From DASYKT01 sp963718105 (lineage in GTDB: Bacteria > Acidobacteriota > Blastocatellia > Pyrinomonadales > Pyrinomonadaceae), in NCBI GenBank assembly GCA_963718105.1, contig OY970352.1:2356001-2420000 (forward strand): DNA of 64,000 bases, written 5' to 3'. Positions 1 to 14,813 of this stretch are shown one piece after another (position 1 is the first letter of the stretch; each line of letters opens with the position of its first letter). The notes beneath the pieces were generated by a model, which saw only the letters and a program-made list of their open reading frames with translations, was not told the origin of the DNA and did no database searches. A program made the translations under genes and the position numbers.

Positions 1-2375
1 TAGACGTATTTCCAGGGAAACAGGGAGCCGGGATTAGGATACATTCCCTTCACATAAGGTTTTTTGATCCAGTTGGTCGATTGTGTCTGCAGCGGGATCA
101 CGATCTGCTGGTCCATCACGTACAACTCCGCCTGGGCCAATAGCTCGAAGCGTTTTTGCGGGTCCAGGGTCTTGTTGGCCTCGTCGAGCATATCGTCATA
201 CTTTTGATCGTGCCAGCCGGTCGCACCGTCGGCCTGTTCCGAATAAAAAAGATTCAGGAATGTGAACGGGTCCATGTAATCGCCGGACCACGCGTTGCGG
301 GTAAAACCTTCATACTGCACCTGCGAGCGGTAAGGCAAAAATGTTTTCCATTCCATATTCTTAAGCGGAACGGTAATTCCCAGGTTTTGCTTCCACTGCG
401 ACTGGATCATCTCGGCGATCTGCCGGTTTGATTCAAGAGTGTTATAGGTGATGTTGATCTTTTCCACCGGAAAATTTTCCACGACGCAGCGCCCGCCCTC
501 GCCTTTCGTCACTTTGTAACCCGCTTCGGTCATCAAGGCACAGGCTTTTTCCGGATTGAAATCATTACGGTGCGCCCATTCTTCCGGCGACATTCCCCGT
601 TTCACCCGCGCCTCTTCATATATTTTCTTGCGAGCTTCTTCATAGGCGGGAAAAATGCCTTCAGGCGTAAAATCGAGCAGCGGCGTGACGGTGCCGCGGA
701 ATTTAGCGATCGCTTCGCGGTCAACGGCTCGGCTAAAAGCTTTTCGCACATTGACGTTGTCCATCGGCGGCTTTTTGCTGGCGATGCTGTAGTATTCCAT
801 GGCCACTTCAGGATGCTTCAGATATTCATCTTTATATTGAGAAACCTCCGCCACCCATGACGCCGGAATGGTGTGGTTGTACATAGCATCCACGCTGCCC
901 GCTTTATACAGGTTGAGCATGGTCGTGTTTTCTTCCAGCGGATAAAAATGGATCTCGTCGAGTTTTACAGTTGCCGCGTCCCAGTAATTGGGATCTCTCA
1001 CCACTTCCAGCGTGTCATAAGGCCGGTGCGTTTTGACCTTGTACGGCCCGCACGTGACGATGTTTTCCGGGCGCGTCCAATTTTTGCCGAATTTCTCTAT
1101 CGCCTTTTGCGGCACAAGACGGAAAAACTGGTGCGGCAGCAGGCTCATGAAGTATGGCGCGGGCTGCGTCAGCGTGATCCGGAGCGTCTCATCGTTGATC
1201 GCTTCGACGCCTATATCTTTTGCTTCGACAGTGACCAGGTTCGCCGCCGCCAGCTCGTCTTTATAAACATCTTCGAGTAAAAAGCGGTTGAGATAAAACA
1301 AATTTGCGATCGGTTTTTTCTTTAGCTTGGCCTTCTCTTCTTTTTTCGCGGCGTCGGTCATTTGCGCGATATCATCATCGATCGTTTTTGCTTCATCGGC
1401 GCGCTTTTTATTTTCCTTGGCCAGATTGGCCAGCAGCGTCTGTGAATCTTTTGAAAGCGTGATGCCGGCAAACCTCTGCTCGTCATAGATGCCGCTTTCC
1501 ATCAATTTATTTATGCCGTCCGCCAAAACCTGCTTATGCGCGTCATCGCAACTGGCGCCCTGGATGCAATGTTCCAGGGCCTCTTTCGAAAGATTTTCCC
1601 GTAAGAGTTGCGACAAACCGTCTTTCCCGTTGATCACTTTTCCGGTGAAGGCGATCGGGTTTTTGAAATCCCGCGCGCCAAATTTAAATGCGCCTTTTAA
1701 TTTTTCATTGCCCTGTATTTCCCGCGCGCGTTTAAAAGGATCGCCGTTAAGCGTCAGCCTGGCCGGGGCGCGCATCATCTTACTGGTTTCGGTTTCAGGC
1801 CCGATCGGGGTCGCTTTATCGGCCGCAGCCACGCTGCCGTTTTCGGGCTCAGAAGCAAAATCTTTAGCGATGTAAAAATTGCCGTCAGGCCCCTTCATAA
1901 ACGCCGAGTGGTTATTGTAAGGCTCCGCGTATTTAACGTAGTAACCCAGGTTGGCGTTACGGGAAGCGGTTTCCGGAGCAAAACCCCGGCGGAAAGAAAA
2001 TTCAAAATCTTTGGCCGTTATCGGATCGCCGTTGGACCATTTGGCGTCCTTACGCAGGTGAAAAAGGTACTCTACGGCGTCGGGGCTGATCTCCCAACTG
2101 GTGGCCAGCTCAGGTACCGGTTCCATCGTCTTCGGGTCGTATTCAACCAGGCCTTCGTAGAGTGCCATATACACCCGCGCTTCCGGCTGGCCGGTTCCGA
2201 TCTGCGGGTCCAGCGACTCCGGTTCCGAACCGGAGATATAACGCAGCACGTTTGTGCTGGGCGGCGAAGTCTTGCCGAAGTAACGGCTTCTGGCCGAAGT
2301 CATACAACCTGCTAAAACTAAAGACAACAGTATCAATGCTGCCAATTGAATCTTGAATATAATTGACCCGCGCAT
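1..2375 (-). CDS. OppA-like peptide ABC transporter substrate-binding lipoprotein (partial at window edge)
   Basis: Solute-binding protein family 5, expected to deliver oligopeptides to an ABC importer from the cell envelope. Translating the minus strand from the ATG at 2375 gives a hydrophobic leader ending in a lipobox (LVLAGC, cysteine near residue 24), so it is a lipoprotein. The SBP_bac_5 pattern follows: SGSEPESLDPQ, the WSNGDPITAKDF motif, then late OppA motifs such as VRKAFSRAVDR. About 790 residues lie in the window and the frame is still open at base 1, although the last residues resemble the end of the family. Ordinary OppA proteins are about 540 residues. The excess is a charged, Lys/Glu-rich segment at roughly residues 155-385, between the two halves of the first lobe. 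No permease or ATPase gene is visible next to it. Substrate is not predictable. Confidence 0.88.
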   Translation of the reverse strand, partial: MRGSIIFKIQLAALILLSLVLAGCMTSARSRYFGKTSPPSTNVLRYISGSEPESLDPQIGTGQPEARVYMALYEGLVEYDPKTMEPVPELATSWEISPDAVEYLFHLRKDAKWSNGDPITAKDFEFSFRRGFAPETASRNANLGYYVKYAEPYNNHSAFMKGPDGNFYIAKDFASEPENGSVAAADKATPIGPETETSKMMRAPARLTLNGDPFKRAREIQGNEKLKGAFKFGARDFKNPIAFTGKVINGKDGLSQLLRENLSKEALEHCIQGASCDDAHKQVLADGINKLMESGIYDEQRFAGITLSKDSQTLLANLAKENKKRADEAKTIDDDIAQMTDAAKKEEKAKLKKKPIANLFYLNRFLLEDVYKDELAAANLVTVEAKDIGVEAINDETLRITLTQPAPYFMSLLPHQFFRLVPQKAIEKFGKNWTRPENIVTCGPYKVKTHRPYDTLEVVRDPNYWDAATVKLDEIHFYPLEENTTMLNLYKAGSVDAMYNHTIPASWVAEVSQYKDEYLKHPEVAMEYYSIASKKPPMDNVNVRKAFSRAVDREAIAKFRGTVTPLLDFTPEGIFPAYEEARKKIYEEARVKRGMSPEEWAHRNDFNPEKACALMTEAGYKVTKGEGGRCVVENFPVEKINITYNTLESNRQIAEMIQSQWKQNLGITVPLKNMEWKTFLPYRSQVQYEGFTRNAWSGDYMDPFTFLNLFYSEQADGATGWHDQKYDDMLDEANKTLDPQKRFELLAQAELYVMDQQIVIPLQTQSTNWIKKPYVKGMYPNPGSLFPWKYV

Positions 2376-2734
2376 TTCGATGCTCCTAAAGACTGCCAAG
2401 TTACTGGATTAAAAGGCCTTTTTCGTAAGGCCCGGAAGAGAGTTTAAAACGTCTAACTCCCTGTAAAGTATCACGTTTCCGCACTTACAGGCAAGATTTT
2501 AAATTCCTCTATCTATAAGATAAAGATCGCCCGCCGATGGTTGCTCGGACAATAAGCTAAGGTTATACGTTGAATGTACTTTTTTGGTTTAAGAGGTGCT
2601 GCCAATAAAGGCTGAAGAATGTCTTGTTTTCGCATCATTCGGAGTAGATAAAAGATGATAACTGAAAGATTCGATTCTATTCTCTATCAACTATCAGTTA
2701 TCATCTATTCCGAATGACATTCCCTTTAATAAAA
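2376..2734. other. intergenic gap with one inverted repeat
   Basis: No convincing gene. The only clear structure is the inverted repeat at 2637-2715 (annotated separately). The rest is AT-rich, and no promoter could be called with confidence. Confidence 0.6.
2637..2715. repeat. R1 inverted repeat (TTCGGAATAGAT family), copy A
   Basis: An imperfect palindrome. It opens with ATTCGGAGTAGAT and closes with ATCTATTCCGAAT, and the arms carry AACTGATAG/CTATCAGTT-like words. The same arms recur at 5030, 54154, 57486, 62131 and 62772. Confidence 0.8.
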
Positions 2735-4930
2735 CTACTGTTTTTGCTCCAACTTCGACAGCCATTTCTCGATGCTTGAACGCTCTTCGCCGGTAAGGTC
2801 TTTTTTTCCGAAACGCACGGCATTATAGGCACGGGTTATGCTCATCGCTTCCGGGACCGCCAGGGAGTCGGCAAATTCTATCGGGGTTTGGTAAGGCTGC
2901 CGGATAAATCCTTTTTCTTTCAGAGCTTTGAGCATGCGCGCATAAAACTCAACGATCCTGATCTCATCGGGCCGGCCCCGTAAAAAAGTTTTCCAAAAAC
3001 CCGAGCGCCGGAGATGCCTGACGAGAAAAAACATGATGATCGAAAAAGCCGCGGCCGATACTACCAGAGCAACTATATAAAGGATCGCCGTCACCTGGGC
3101 ATTAAATCCCTGTTCGCCGCGCAGGTCATTGTAAGAGCGGGTCAGGTCGCGCTGGACGGTATTAAGCCAGGCGCTAAATTCGAACATTTGAGCCGAGACG
3201 CCCTGCCTGAACGACCGCGCCAGTGATCTTTGCCCCTGGTTATCATAGGCCACGACGTATTCGATCCACATGGTCTCGAGCGCTTCGATATAATTACTAA
3301 AAGCGCCGTATATCCCCGCAGCGCCGGTAGTATTTTCAATCGCGGCGGCAGGCGTGGGGTCAAACGGCACCCAGATATTTTGTTGCGGGAAATACACCTC
3401 TACCCATGAGTGCGCGTCCTTTTGCCGGATGATATACCGCTGGGCCTGGTCATTGTATTGCCCTCCCTGAAAACCGTTGACCACGCGTGTCGCGATTCCC
3501 TGCGTCCGCAGCATTATCGCCATCGCCGACGCAAAATATTCACAATGGCCCTCTTTTATATTAAAAAGAAAATCCGCCAGCGGATCGCTGCCGCCCGCTT
3601 TGAGATCGAGCGTATAGCCAAAATTCGTTTGTAAATAATTTTCCACCGCGCGGGCCGCGTCGTATCGATTGCCCGCCCCGGCTTTTTCAATGACCTCACG
3701 CGTCAGTTTTTCAAACCGTTCGTCCATTTGGGGCGGAAGCTGCAGATAAGCATCTTTTTTATCTTCGCTGTAAGCCTGGTTATCGCGCCGCAATTCATCT
3801 TCCGGGGGTAAATACGCGTCGGAGATCACGCGGTATGAAACTCTTTCCGGTTCGGTCCGGCCGGCGGCCGAGATCGATTCATTGCGGTCGCGTGAGAGCG
3901 TTTCGAATCCCCCCTGAACACCGAGCATTCGCGGCAAACCGAAAATGGTCGGGGTATCGAGCGGTTCGAGAATGATCGTTTGCAGGATGGTCTGGTTATT
4001 TCGCGATGCCGTATCGAGTTTGAAAAAACTTCCTTCGATCGGGCCGATGGTTTCGACCCGGCTTCTGAATTTGCTCCAGCGGAGTTTGTCAAAATGGTCC
4101 AGCGCCACGCCGCGCCATTTGAAATTTCGGAAATTGGGCGGCTGGCCGCTTTCTATCCGCGCCCGCATCACCACTTCACTGTTTTGCTGGATGCGAGCGA
4201 TCGCTCCCAGTTGAACGGTGTCGGAAAAACCCGTCGATGCGGCCAAAGCGCGCGAACCTGCGCCAATCCCCGCGCTGCCGACCCGCGGCAAAAAGAAGAA
4301 CAACGGAACGGCCAGGGCGATCGTCAGCAAGAGAAGGTTTAGCGCTACCAGCGGAAAGCGATAATTCGTCCGGGGAGTTATCGCGTATGGATTTTGGGCC
4401 CTGCGCCCCGGCGTGTTTTTTAGGATCTTAGTACGTTTCTCATTGATGCCGCGGGAAGATTTTCTTATCTCGAAGGCAATGATCGTCGTCACCGCAAAGA
4501 AAAGATAAATGATAAAAGATGCCGCCAGAAAAAAGCTGATGCTGAAACCCGCTGCCAGCAAAACTTCGAAAAACGATATTAGGTACAGCACGAACCAGTC
4601 GCGGTCGGTCTTGACCTGTAGGAGTTTGATCGCCGCCAGCGCCAGGATCAGGCGGGCCAGAGTGGCAACGGCAGCCTGCTCGCGCGAATAACTACCGGTT
4701 AAATTATATTTATAATCCAGGTAGAACAGCGGCAGGGTCGCTAAAATCGTTATCAATCCCACTCTTTCGGAAAGCTGCCATTTACTGTCTTCCAGATTCC
4801 AGGCGACGATCATCGTTCCGACAAAAAGCGCCGCGACCAAAATCCCCACGCCTCCTGAAACAAACAGCGCCAGCAGCCCGCCAAAAAGCAAAGTATAGGA
4901 AGATAGTTTGAAGAAACTCTCGAAATTCAT
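2735..4930 (-). CDS. TgpA-like transglutaminase-domain membrane protein
   Basis: Membrane protein of the DUF3488/TgpA type. Several hydrophobic segments occupy roughly the first 200 residues. A periplasmic transglutaminase-like domain follows, with the expected catalytic triad: Cys in GHCEYF, His in DAHSWVEV and Asp in PFDPTPA. One more membrane segment (VALVVSAAAFSIIMFFLV) precedes a cytoplasmic DUF4129-like tail. TgpA-family proteins are periplasmic transglutaminases, often encoded next to MoxR ATPase and DUF58 genes; neither is visible here. The start was placed at MNFESFF (4930). The frame stays open to 5029, but those extra 33 codons are not membrane-protein-like and run up to repeat copy B. 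The exact substrate is unknown. Confidence 0.85.
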   Translation of the reverse strand: MNFESFFKLSSYTLLFGGLLALFVSGGVGILVAALFVGTMIVAWNLEDSKWQLSERVGLITILATLPLFYLDYKYNLTGSYSREQAAVATLARLILALAAIKLLQVKTDRDWFVLYLISFFEVLLAAGFSISFFLAASFIIYLFFAVTTIIAFEIRKSSRGINEKRTKILKNTPGRRAQNPYAITPRTNYRFPLVALNLLLLTIALAVPLFFFLPRVGSAGIGAGSRALAASTGFSDTVQLGAIARIQQNSEVVMRARIESGQPPNFRNFKWRGVALDHFDKLRWSKFRSRVETIGPIEGSFFKLDTASRNNQTILQTIILEPLDTPTIFGLPRMLGVQGGFETLSRDRNESISAAGRTEPERVSYRVISDAYLPPEDELRRDNQAYSEDKKDAYLQLPPQMDERFEKLTREVIEKAGAGNRYDAARAVENYLQTNFGYTLDLKAGGSDPLADFLFNIKEGHCEYFASAMAIMLRTQGIATRVVNGFQGGQYNDQAQRYIIRQKDAHSWVEVYFPQQNIWVPFDPTPAAAIENTTGAAGIYGAFSNYIEALETMWIEYVVAYDNQGQRSLARSFRQGVSAQMFEFSAWLNTVQRDLTRSYNDLRGEQGFNAQVTAILYIVALVVSAAAFSIIMFFLVRHLRRSGFWKTFLRGRPDEIRIVEFYARMLKALKEKGFIRQPYQTPIEFADSLAVPEAMSITRAYNAVRFGKKDLTGEERSSIEKWLSKLEQKQ

Positions 4931-5029
4931 TGAGATGCGCAGCAGTCCCGTTTCTCTATTATAGTTCGCCCGGTAGGAATTATGAAAACTACAGTACCCT
5001 AAAGCTGTAGCTAATTTGTGGGATGCCAT

Positions 5030-5110
5030 CCGGAATAGATGAGAACTGATAGATGAAAGATAATAGATCGAATCTCTCAGCTATCATCTATGATCTTTCA
5101 TCTATTCCGA
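5030..5110. repeat. R1 inverted repeat, copy B
   Basis: Opens CCGGAATAGATGAGAACTGA and closes CATCTATTCCGAG. It has the same arm words as copies A and C-F and lies between two minus-strand genes. Confidence 0.8.
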
Positions 5111-5177
5111 GTGGTTATTTGATACATGGGTTTTGGACACTACCTAAAAAATTACGTTGCCCCGCCAGGCTTGATTA

Positions 5178-6131
5178 TTATTTAGCCTCCATATTTGCCT
5201 CGATCATTTGGCTCATATCATTAATGGTGCGGTTAGGGTTGTGTCCCTTAAAGATACCCACTAATTTGCCGTCGACGATGATAAAACTCTGCGGAATACC
5301 CTGCATCCGGGAAATTGCTATTAGTGCCTGCACCAAATCCTCATCACCCGACACGAGGAGGTAATTTACTTCCATCCTTTTACCGAAAGCTTCTATCTCT
5401 TCTTTCTTCTCGCCTTCGATATCCAGGCCTATTACGGTAACGCCCCGGCTGCGGTATTTCTCCTGCAGTTCCTTAAGGGCCGGCATTTCTATCCGGCACG
5501 GCCCGCACCAGGTAGCCCACAGGTTTAATAATACGACCCCTTTATACTTTTCCAGCGTGAAGGTTTCTCCGGCCGTGGTCCAAAGTTCGGATCTCAAAAT
5601 ATAATCAGGAAGAACCTTTCCGATTCCGATCTTTCCCGTAAACATATCGACCTGGGCACAGGAGGTATAAATTTGCGTGGTCCACAAAGTCGACCAGTTT
5701 CCTTTGTCGAATTGATAATAAGTGCTGTCCGATCCGCCTTCTTTCCATTCGTCCCAGGTTTTTGTCGCCTCCGTCATCTTCCGGTGGCGCTCAAACTTTG
5801 CGGTCGATATGCCGCTCCAGAAAAGGTCCTTCGGATAACCTTCTTTGTCCCTGGCCGATTCGCCGGCCGTTTCAAAAGTCACTCCCTCAGCTTCGACCAG
5901 CGTTACTCCGTCAACCGTGTTACCCCGCATGAAATAGCTGGATCCGCCGCATTTTGCCATCCTACGTGCCCAAAATCTGTCGAGCATTTTTTTTGATTCA
6001 GCGGCGAAATCATAGCCGGGAGGAGGCACAGAATTGCCTCCTTTTATTCGTTTTGTTTGAGCGAAAGAATCGGAAGATAAAAGAACCGCCAGGACAGCCA
6101 AAAGGAGCGAAGCGAATACAGATCTTTGCAT
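5178..6131 (-). CDS. TlpA/ResA-like thioredoxin-fold protein, exported
   Basis: Begins with a typical Sec signal peptide (ends near SFAQ, about residue 25). Residues about 180-310 form a TlpA/redoxin domain with the redox motif WCGPC (Cys209 and Cys212) in a NLWATWCGPC context, followed by the cis-proline region GIPQSF. The N-terminal 150 residues are family-specific and contain three further cysteines (61, 158 and the active pair apart). Such proteins reduce disulphides or act as peroxide-linked thiol oxidoreductases in the periplasm. No cytochrome c maturation genes lie nearby, so the partner is unknown. It is 317 residues long with ATG start and sits about 110 bases downstream of the M16 peptidase gene on the same strand. 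Confidence 0.88.
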   Translation of the reverse strand: MQRSVFASLLLAVLAVLLSSDSFAQTKRIKGGNSVPPPGYDFAAESKKMLDRFWARRMAKCGGSSYFMRGNTVDGVTLVEAEGVTFETAGESARDKEGYPKDLFWSGISTAKFERHRKMTEATKTWDEWKEGGSDSTYYQFDKGNWSTLWTTQIYTSCAQVDMFTGKIGIGKVLPDYILRSELWTTAGETFTLEKYKGVVLLNLWATWCGPCRIEMPALKELQEKYRSRGVTVIGLDIEGEKKEEIEAFGKRMEVNYLLVSGDEDLVQALIAISRMQGIPQSFIIVDGKLVGIFKGHNPNRTINDMSQMIEANMEAK

Positions 6132-6242
6132 AGTATTATTCCAAAGCTGCGCAAGAATAATACCTTAATACATCGCTGTCAATAGAAATATGGTAAACCT
6201 GGAAGAGCCGGTAAGATGCCGGCGCTCCCAGGTTTAGAGCTT

Positions 6243-9065
6243 CTATTTTTGGATCAATACAGGATCGCCGAACCCGAGTTCTTTCAGGCGCGGCAGTTGG
6301 GTTTTGGCGTCTCCCACCACCAGCCAGATCATCTTGTCGGTATTCAGGTATTTCTGTGACAGGTCCTTGATCTGCTGCACGGTCATACCTTTGACGATCT
6401 GTTCGCGGTCTTTTACATAGTCGTATTTCCAACCGTACTTACCGATAAGTTCGAGCATGCCCAACTTGGCAGCCGCGGTCTCAAAAGCACGCGCGTTGCT
6501 CTTGATCAAAAAGCCCTGCGTGGTTTCCAGATCTTTATCCGAAAAGTTCTTCGGATAATCCTGCAGAATGCTTTTGATCAATTGGGCAGATTCCAGGGTA
6601 ACGTTGCTTCTCACGCTGCTGGCGATCGTAAAAGCTCCCGGGCTGTTCGTTCCGGCAAAAGCCGAGTTGATGCCATAGGTATAGCCTTTTCCTTCGCGCA
6701 ACTGCTGGGTCAATTGCGACGCAAACCCGCCGCCGCCGAGAATGTAATTCATCACCGTCGCCGGGTAGAAATCCTTGTCCGTCTGGGCCAGCGCCGGGTA
6801 ACCGAAACGAATGACGGACTGCTTGGCGTCCGGGACATCGTAAAAATATACGGCCGATCTGGCGGGCACCGGCGGCGTTTTATAAACCGGTATCTCGACC
6901 TTTTTGCTCTTCCATTTAACATTGATCCCATTTAAAGAACCGACGATCTTTGTCTTATCGAGCGCACCGACGACGTTCATCCGCGCAACCGAAGGCGAAA
7001 TGTTCTTATCGTAAAAAGATTTCAAATCATCAAGCGTGATAGCGCCCACTGAATCGATCGTTCCGAGAATGTTTCGCGAGCGGATATTGTCCTTGCCATA
7101 GATCAGGAGGTTGTAATTATTTTGCGCGATGGCATTAGGATTTGCCTGCTGCTGGCGGATCTGGCTGATCGTGCTTTGCTTGAGCAGATCGAATTCCTTG
7201 CTATCCCAACGCGGTTCGAGCAGGATCTCTTCGACCAGCGCCAGCGTGGCGTCGTAATTTTTCGCCAGCGTATTTACACCGATGCGGACATCCTCGGTTC
7301 CCGCATTTACGTTGATCGTAGCCCCCAATTGCTGGATGGCCTCTTCCAATTCCTGCGGCGTCTTGCGGGCAGTGCCCTGCGTCATCATTCGCGCCATCAG
7401 ATTTGCCACGCCGACCTTGTTGATATCTTCCAAAAGTTCACCGCCGCCGACTACGATCTCAAACTGGACCAGCGGGACTTCGGTGTTTTGAATACCGATG
7501 ACGCGCATTCCGTTAGAGAGCTTGTCTTCCCAGATCGTGGGAATTTTAACTTCCGGCGCCGTGCCGTATGGCGGTTCAACCGTCCGGTCAAAAGAAGACG
7601 GTGTCCGTACATAATCGGCCTTCACATTCGGATCAACTTCCGCGTCTGCGCCCTGGACGATCTTTTCTTCCACTACATTAGCTTTGGCTGAACCATCCAG
7701 CGCCAACGCCGGCTGGCCCTTCGGCACAAAACTGGTCGCGACGAACGGTTTATTCTTGATGTATTTTTGATAAACGCGCGTAACATCAGCCGGTGTCACG
7801 GCGAGAATATTCTGGATGTCCTTTTCGATAAACCCCGGATCACCGGCAAAAATATTGTATTGAGCAAGATTGAATCCCTTGCCCAGGACACTCGCAAGCG
7901 AGCTGTAAAACTGCGTTTCCTGTCCGGCTTTTATCCGCGTCAGATCTTTTTCGGAAATGCCTTCTTTTTCGAATTTTGCAAAAGCTTCGTCGATCGCGGC
8001 GGACACCTCGTCCAGGTCCTTGCCGTCAAAGGCGCGCACAGAAACGGCGAATTCACCCGCCAGTTCCGAAGTGTCGTTTCCCATGCCGACATCGCCCGTC
8101 AACTGTTTGTCTTCGACCAGCACTTTATAGAACGGCGCTCTTTTCCCGTCCGAAAGATATTGCGCCAGTACCGCCAGCGGGTAAGAGTCCGGATGATAAC
8201 GCTCGATCGAAGGCCACGTCCGCGTCAGCTCGGGCAAAGTCGCAAAATTATCTTCGTAATAAAATTTGACCGTTTCCTTTAAAGTTACTGAGCGCTTGGC
8301 CACAGGCTTGATGTCTTCGCCGCGTTTTATCTCGGCAAAATATTTCTCAACCCATTTCTTTGCCTGTACAGGGTCGAAATCACCCGCAACCGTGAGCGTG
8401 ACATTATTGGGAACATACCAGCGCCGGAAAAATTCTTTTACATCGGCAACCGTCGCGTTCTGCAGGTCTTCGAGCGAACCGATCACTTCCCAGTTATACG
8501 GATGGTCGGCGGGGTAAAGCGCTTGGGCGATCACCTCCGGAGTGTGGCCGTAAGGTGTATTGTCATAGCTTTGCCGCTTCTCATTTTTTACCACCTGCTT
8601 TTCCTTGGCGAGGACAGGATCGGTCACCGTGTTGATAAACCAGCCGAGTTTGTCGGCCTCCGCCCAGAGCATTTTCTCCAGCGCATCCTTCGGCACGGTC
8701 TGAAAATAATTGGTGCGGTCACGCGAAGTCGAACCGTTCGCCCCCGAGCCTCCGACCCGCGCGCTTAGTTTATCAAGGCCGCCTTTGCCCAGATTTTCCG
8801 ATTCCAAAAACAAAAGGTGTTCGAACAGATGCGCAAACCCGGTGCGCCCGGTCTTCTCCCGCGCCGAACCGACATGCGCCGTCAGCGCCACCGCCACTAC
8901 CGGGTCCGACCGGTCGATGTGAAAGATCACTTGTAACCCGTTCGGCAAAGTGAATTTTTCATAATCGACTTTAAAGACCGGACTCGCAGCCGGTTTTTGA
9001 GCAAAAACGGAAAGCTGGATAAATAATAAACAGAGCAGAACTAACCAGGGTTTAAGAATTTTCAT
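6243..9065 (-). CDS. M16-family (insulinase/pitrilysin) zinc metallopeptidase, two-domain
   Basis: A 940-residue exported protein with two M16 repeats. After a Sec signal peptide (cleavage near VFAQ, residue 23), the first domain carries the inverted zinc motif HLFEH (His79, Glu82, His83). A downstream glutamate lies in VVKNEKRQ. The second half (from about residue 520) repeats the fold without the zinc motif, including the VPARSAVYFYDVP region and the R/Y pair (GKGYTYG) typical of the non-catalytic M16 partner. In many bacteria these halves are separate genes; here they are fused. The likely role is degradation of peptides in the periplasm. The spacing to the next gene downstream (6131) is about 110 bases. 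Confidence 0.93.
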   Translation of the reverse strand: MKILKPWLVLLCLLFIQLSVFAQKPAASPVFKVDYEKFTLPNGLQVIFHIDRSDPVVAVALTAHVGSAREKTGRTGFAHLFEHLLFLESENLGKGGLDKLSARVGGSGANGSTSRDRTNYFQTVPKDALEKMLWAEADKLGWFINTVTDPVLAKEKQVVKNEKRQSYDNTPYGHTPEVIAQALYPADHPYNWEVIGSLEDLQNATVADVKEFFRRWYVPNNVTLTVAGDFDPVQAKKWVEKYFAEIKRGEDIKPVAKRSVTLKETVKFYYEDNFATLPELTRTWPSIERYHPDSYPLAVLAQYLSDGKRAPFYKVLVEDKQLTGDVGMGNDTSELAGEFAVSVRAFDGKDLDEVSAAIDEAFAKFEKEGISEKDLTRIKAGQETQFYSSLASVLGKGFNLAQYNIFAGDPGFIEKDIQNILAVTPADVTRVYQKYIKNKPFVATSFVPKGQPALALDGSAKANVVEEKIVQGADAEVDPNVKADYVRTPSSFDRTVEPPYGTAPEVKIPTIWEDKLSNGMRVIGIQNTEVPLVQFEIVVGGGELLEDINKVGVANLMARMMTQGTARKTPQELEEAIQQLGATINVNAGTEDVRIGVNTLAKNYDATLALVEEILLEPRWDSKEFDLLKQSTISQIRQQQANPNAIAQNNYNLLIYGKDNIRSRNILGTIDSVGAITLDDLKSFYDKNISPSVARMNVVGALDKTKIVGSLNGINVKWKSKKVEIPVYKTPPVPARSAVYFYDVPDAKQSVIRFGYPALAQTDKDFYPATVMNYILGGGGFASQLTQQLREGKGYTYGINSAFAGTNSPGAFTIASSVRSNVTLESAQLIKSILQDYPKNFSDKDLETTQGFLIKSNARAFETAAAKLGMLELIGKYGWKYDYVKDREQIVKGMTVQQIKDLSQKYLNTDKMIWLVVGDAKTQLPRLKELGFGDPVLIQK

Positions 9066-9124
9066 ATATATGTTTTTACGAAGAAAGAATAATACGGTTT
9101 CAGTTGCAGACGCAATTCAGCGAC

Positions 9125-9251
9125 GAGGTCAGAACCGGGAGCGGTAGCGACCGGGTTTCCGGTTCTCTTTTACATGCACGATTGTCATATGCGAGATTCC
9201 GCGGACTTTCGTCCGCTCGCAGCCGGCCACTACGTTCCCGGTACTGACCTC
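9125..9251. repeat. R2 inverted repeat (GAGGTCAGAACCGGG family), copy 1
   Basis: Starts GAGGTCAGAACCGGGAGCGG and ends TTCCCGGTACTGACCTC. The interior here is longer and differs from copies at 23598 and 40721. It lies between the M16 peptidase start and the rRNA terminator. Confidence 0.75.
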
Positions 9252-9260
9252 ATCATCAAA

Positions 9261-9295
9261 TAAAAAAGCCCGCTCAAATTGAGCAGGCTTTTTCT
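9261..9295 (-). terminator. rho-independent terminator of the rRNA operon
   Basis: Stem AAAGCCTGCTC / GAGCGGGCTTT around an AATTT loop, with T-runs on both sides so it could work in both directions. It lies just downstream of 5S on the minus strand. Confidence 0.85.
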
Positions 9296-9304
9296 TAATA
9301 TTAA

Positions 9305-9419
<115 letters not shown>

Positions 9420-9636
9420 AAACTGTCGTTTTGAGTATCGCTGTTTTGAGTACCTGCTTTAGCAGGCTTAGCCGCCTAAAGGCGGGACTCAGAACAAACC
9501 TCAAAACTTAAAATTTTCAAATATTCGATATCTGATAACTGAATAACATTTTATTACTAACTAGCTAATTGTCGTTCACTAACTACTTACCTTACTGAGT
9601 CGCAAACCTGAGCCAAATAAAATTTGTTGTTAAATA

Positions 9637-12508
<2,872 letters not shown>

Positions 12509-12725
12509 TTAAACAACATAAATTCTATGATTTAGATAACTAAATTGTATTTGTTTTGCTTGAGTTAAATTGCAACTCAAACAATTGGTACTTATGTTTG
12601 CAACTTGTAAGAAATGTTATTCAGTTGTCAAATATCGAAATTTTCGACTGCTATAAATCAGTGTCGAAAACTAAACTCTCTTAACCTCAAGATCAAGAGA
12701 GCTTGATTTCCTAACAATGATTATC
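12509..12725 (-). other. tRNA-Ala to 23S spacer
   Basis: Non-coding rRNA spacer. It holds the 5-prime arms of the 23S processing stems, including a segment containing CTGAATAACATTT that pairs with 9519-9551. No other gene is seen. Confidence 0.7.
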
Positions 12726-12802
12726 TGGTGGAGGCGAGGGGGTTCGAACCCCTGACCTCAGGAATGCAAATCCTGCGCTCTGCCAAACTGAGCTACGCCC
12801 CC
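12726..12802 (-). tRNA. tRNA-Ala (anticodon TGC)
   Basis: Cloverleaf on the minus strand: acceptor GGGGGCG with CGCCTCC, loop TTTGCAT giving anticodon TGC, T-arm GGGGTTCGAACCCC, and encoded CCA. It lies in the 16S-23S spacer, nearest to 23S. Confidence 0.97.
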
Positions 12803-12810
12803 ATAATATT

Positions 12811-12890
<80 letters not shown>

Positions 12891-12900
12891 TTTCTGATTA

Positions 12901-12977
<77 letters not shown>

Positions 12978-13146
12978 AAATATTTGCTTCGTTAGACTGC
13001 GAAGCAAGCGTAAATACGAGCTTTCGCCGCATTTACCTTGTATAGCCTGAAGCCTCACTTCGCTATTTCGATTCTATTTATAAAGATCAGATATCCGATA
13101 TCTGAAAACCAGGTAAGAAACGAGCTGCCTTGTTAGACTCAATGTT

Positions 13147-14682
<1,536 letters not shown>

Positions 14683-14813
14683 TACTTTGAACCAGTATTT
14701 TGAAGAGTCCTGGTTTAAACTCTAATAAATTAACATTGACTCGTTATACTCTTACCTAGTTTTCAAATATCGGCTTTCAAATTGCCTTTCTGGTACTCAG
14801 AGGCAAACTATGG

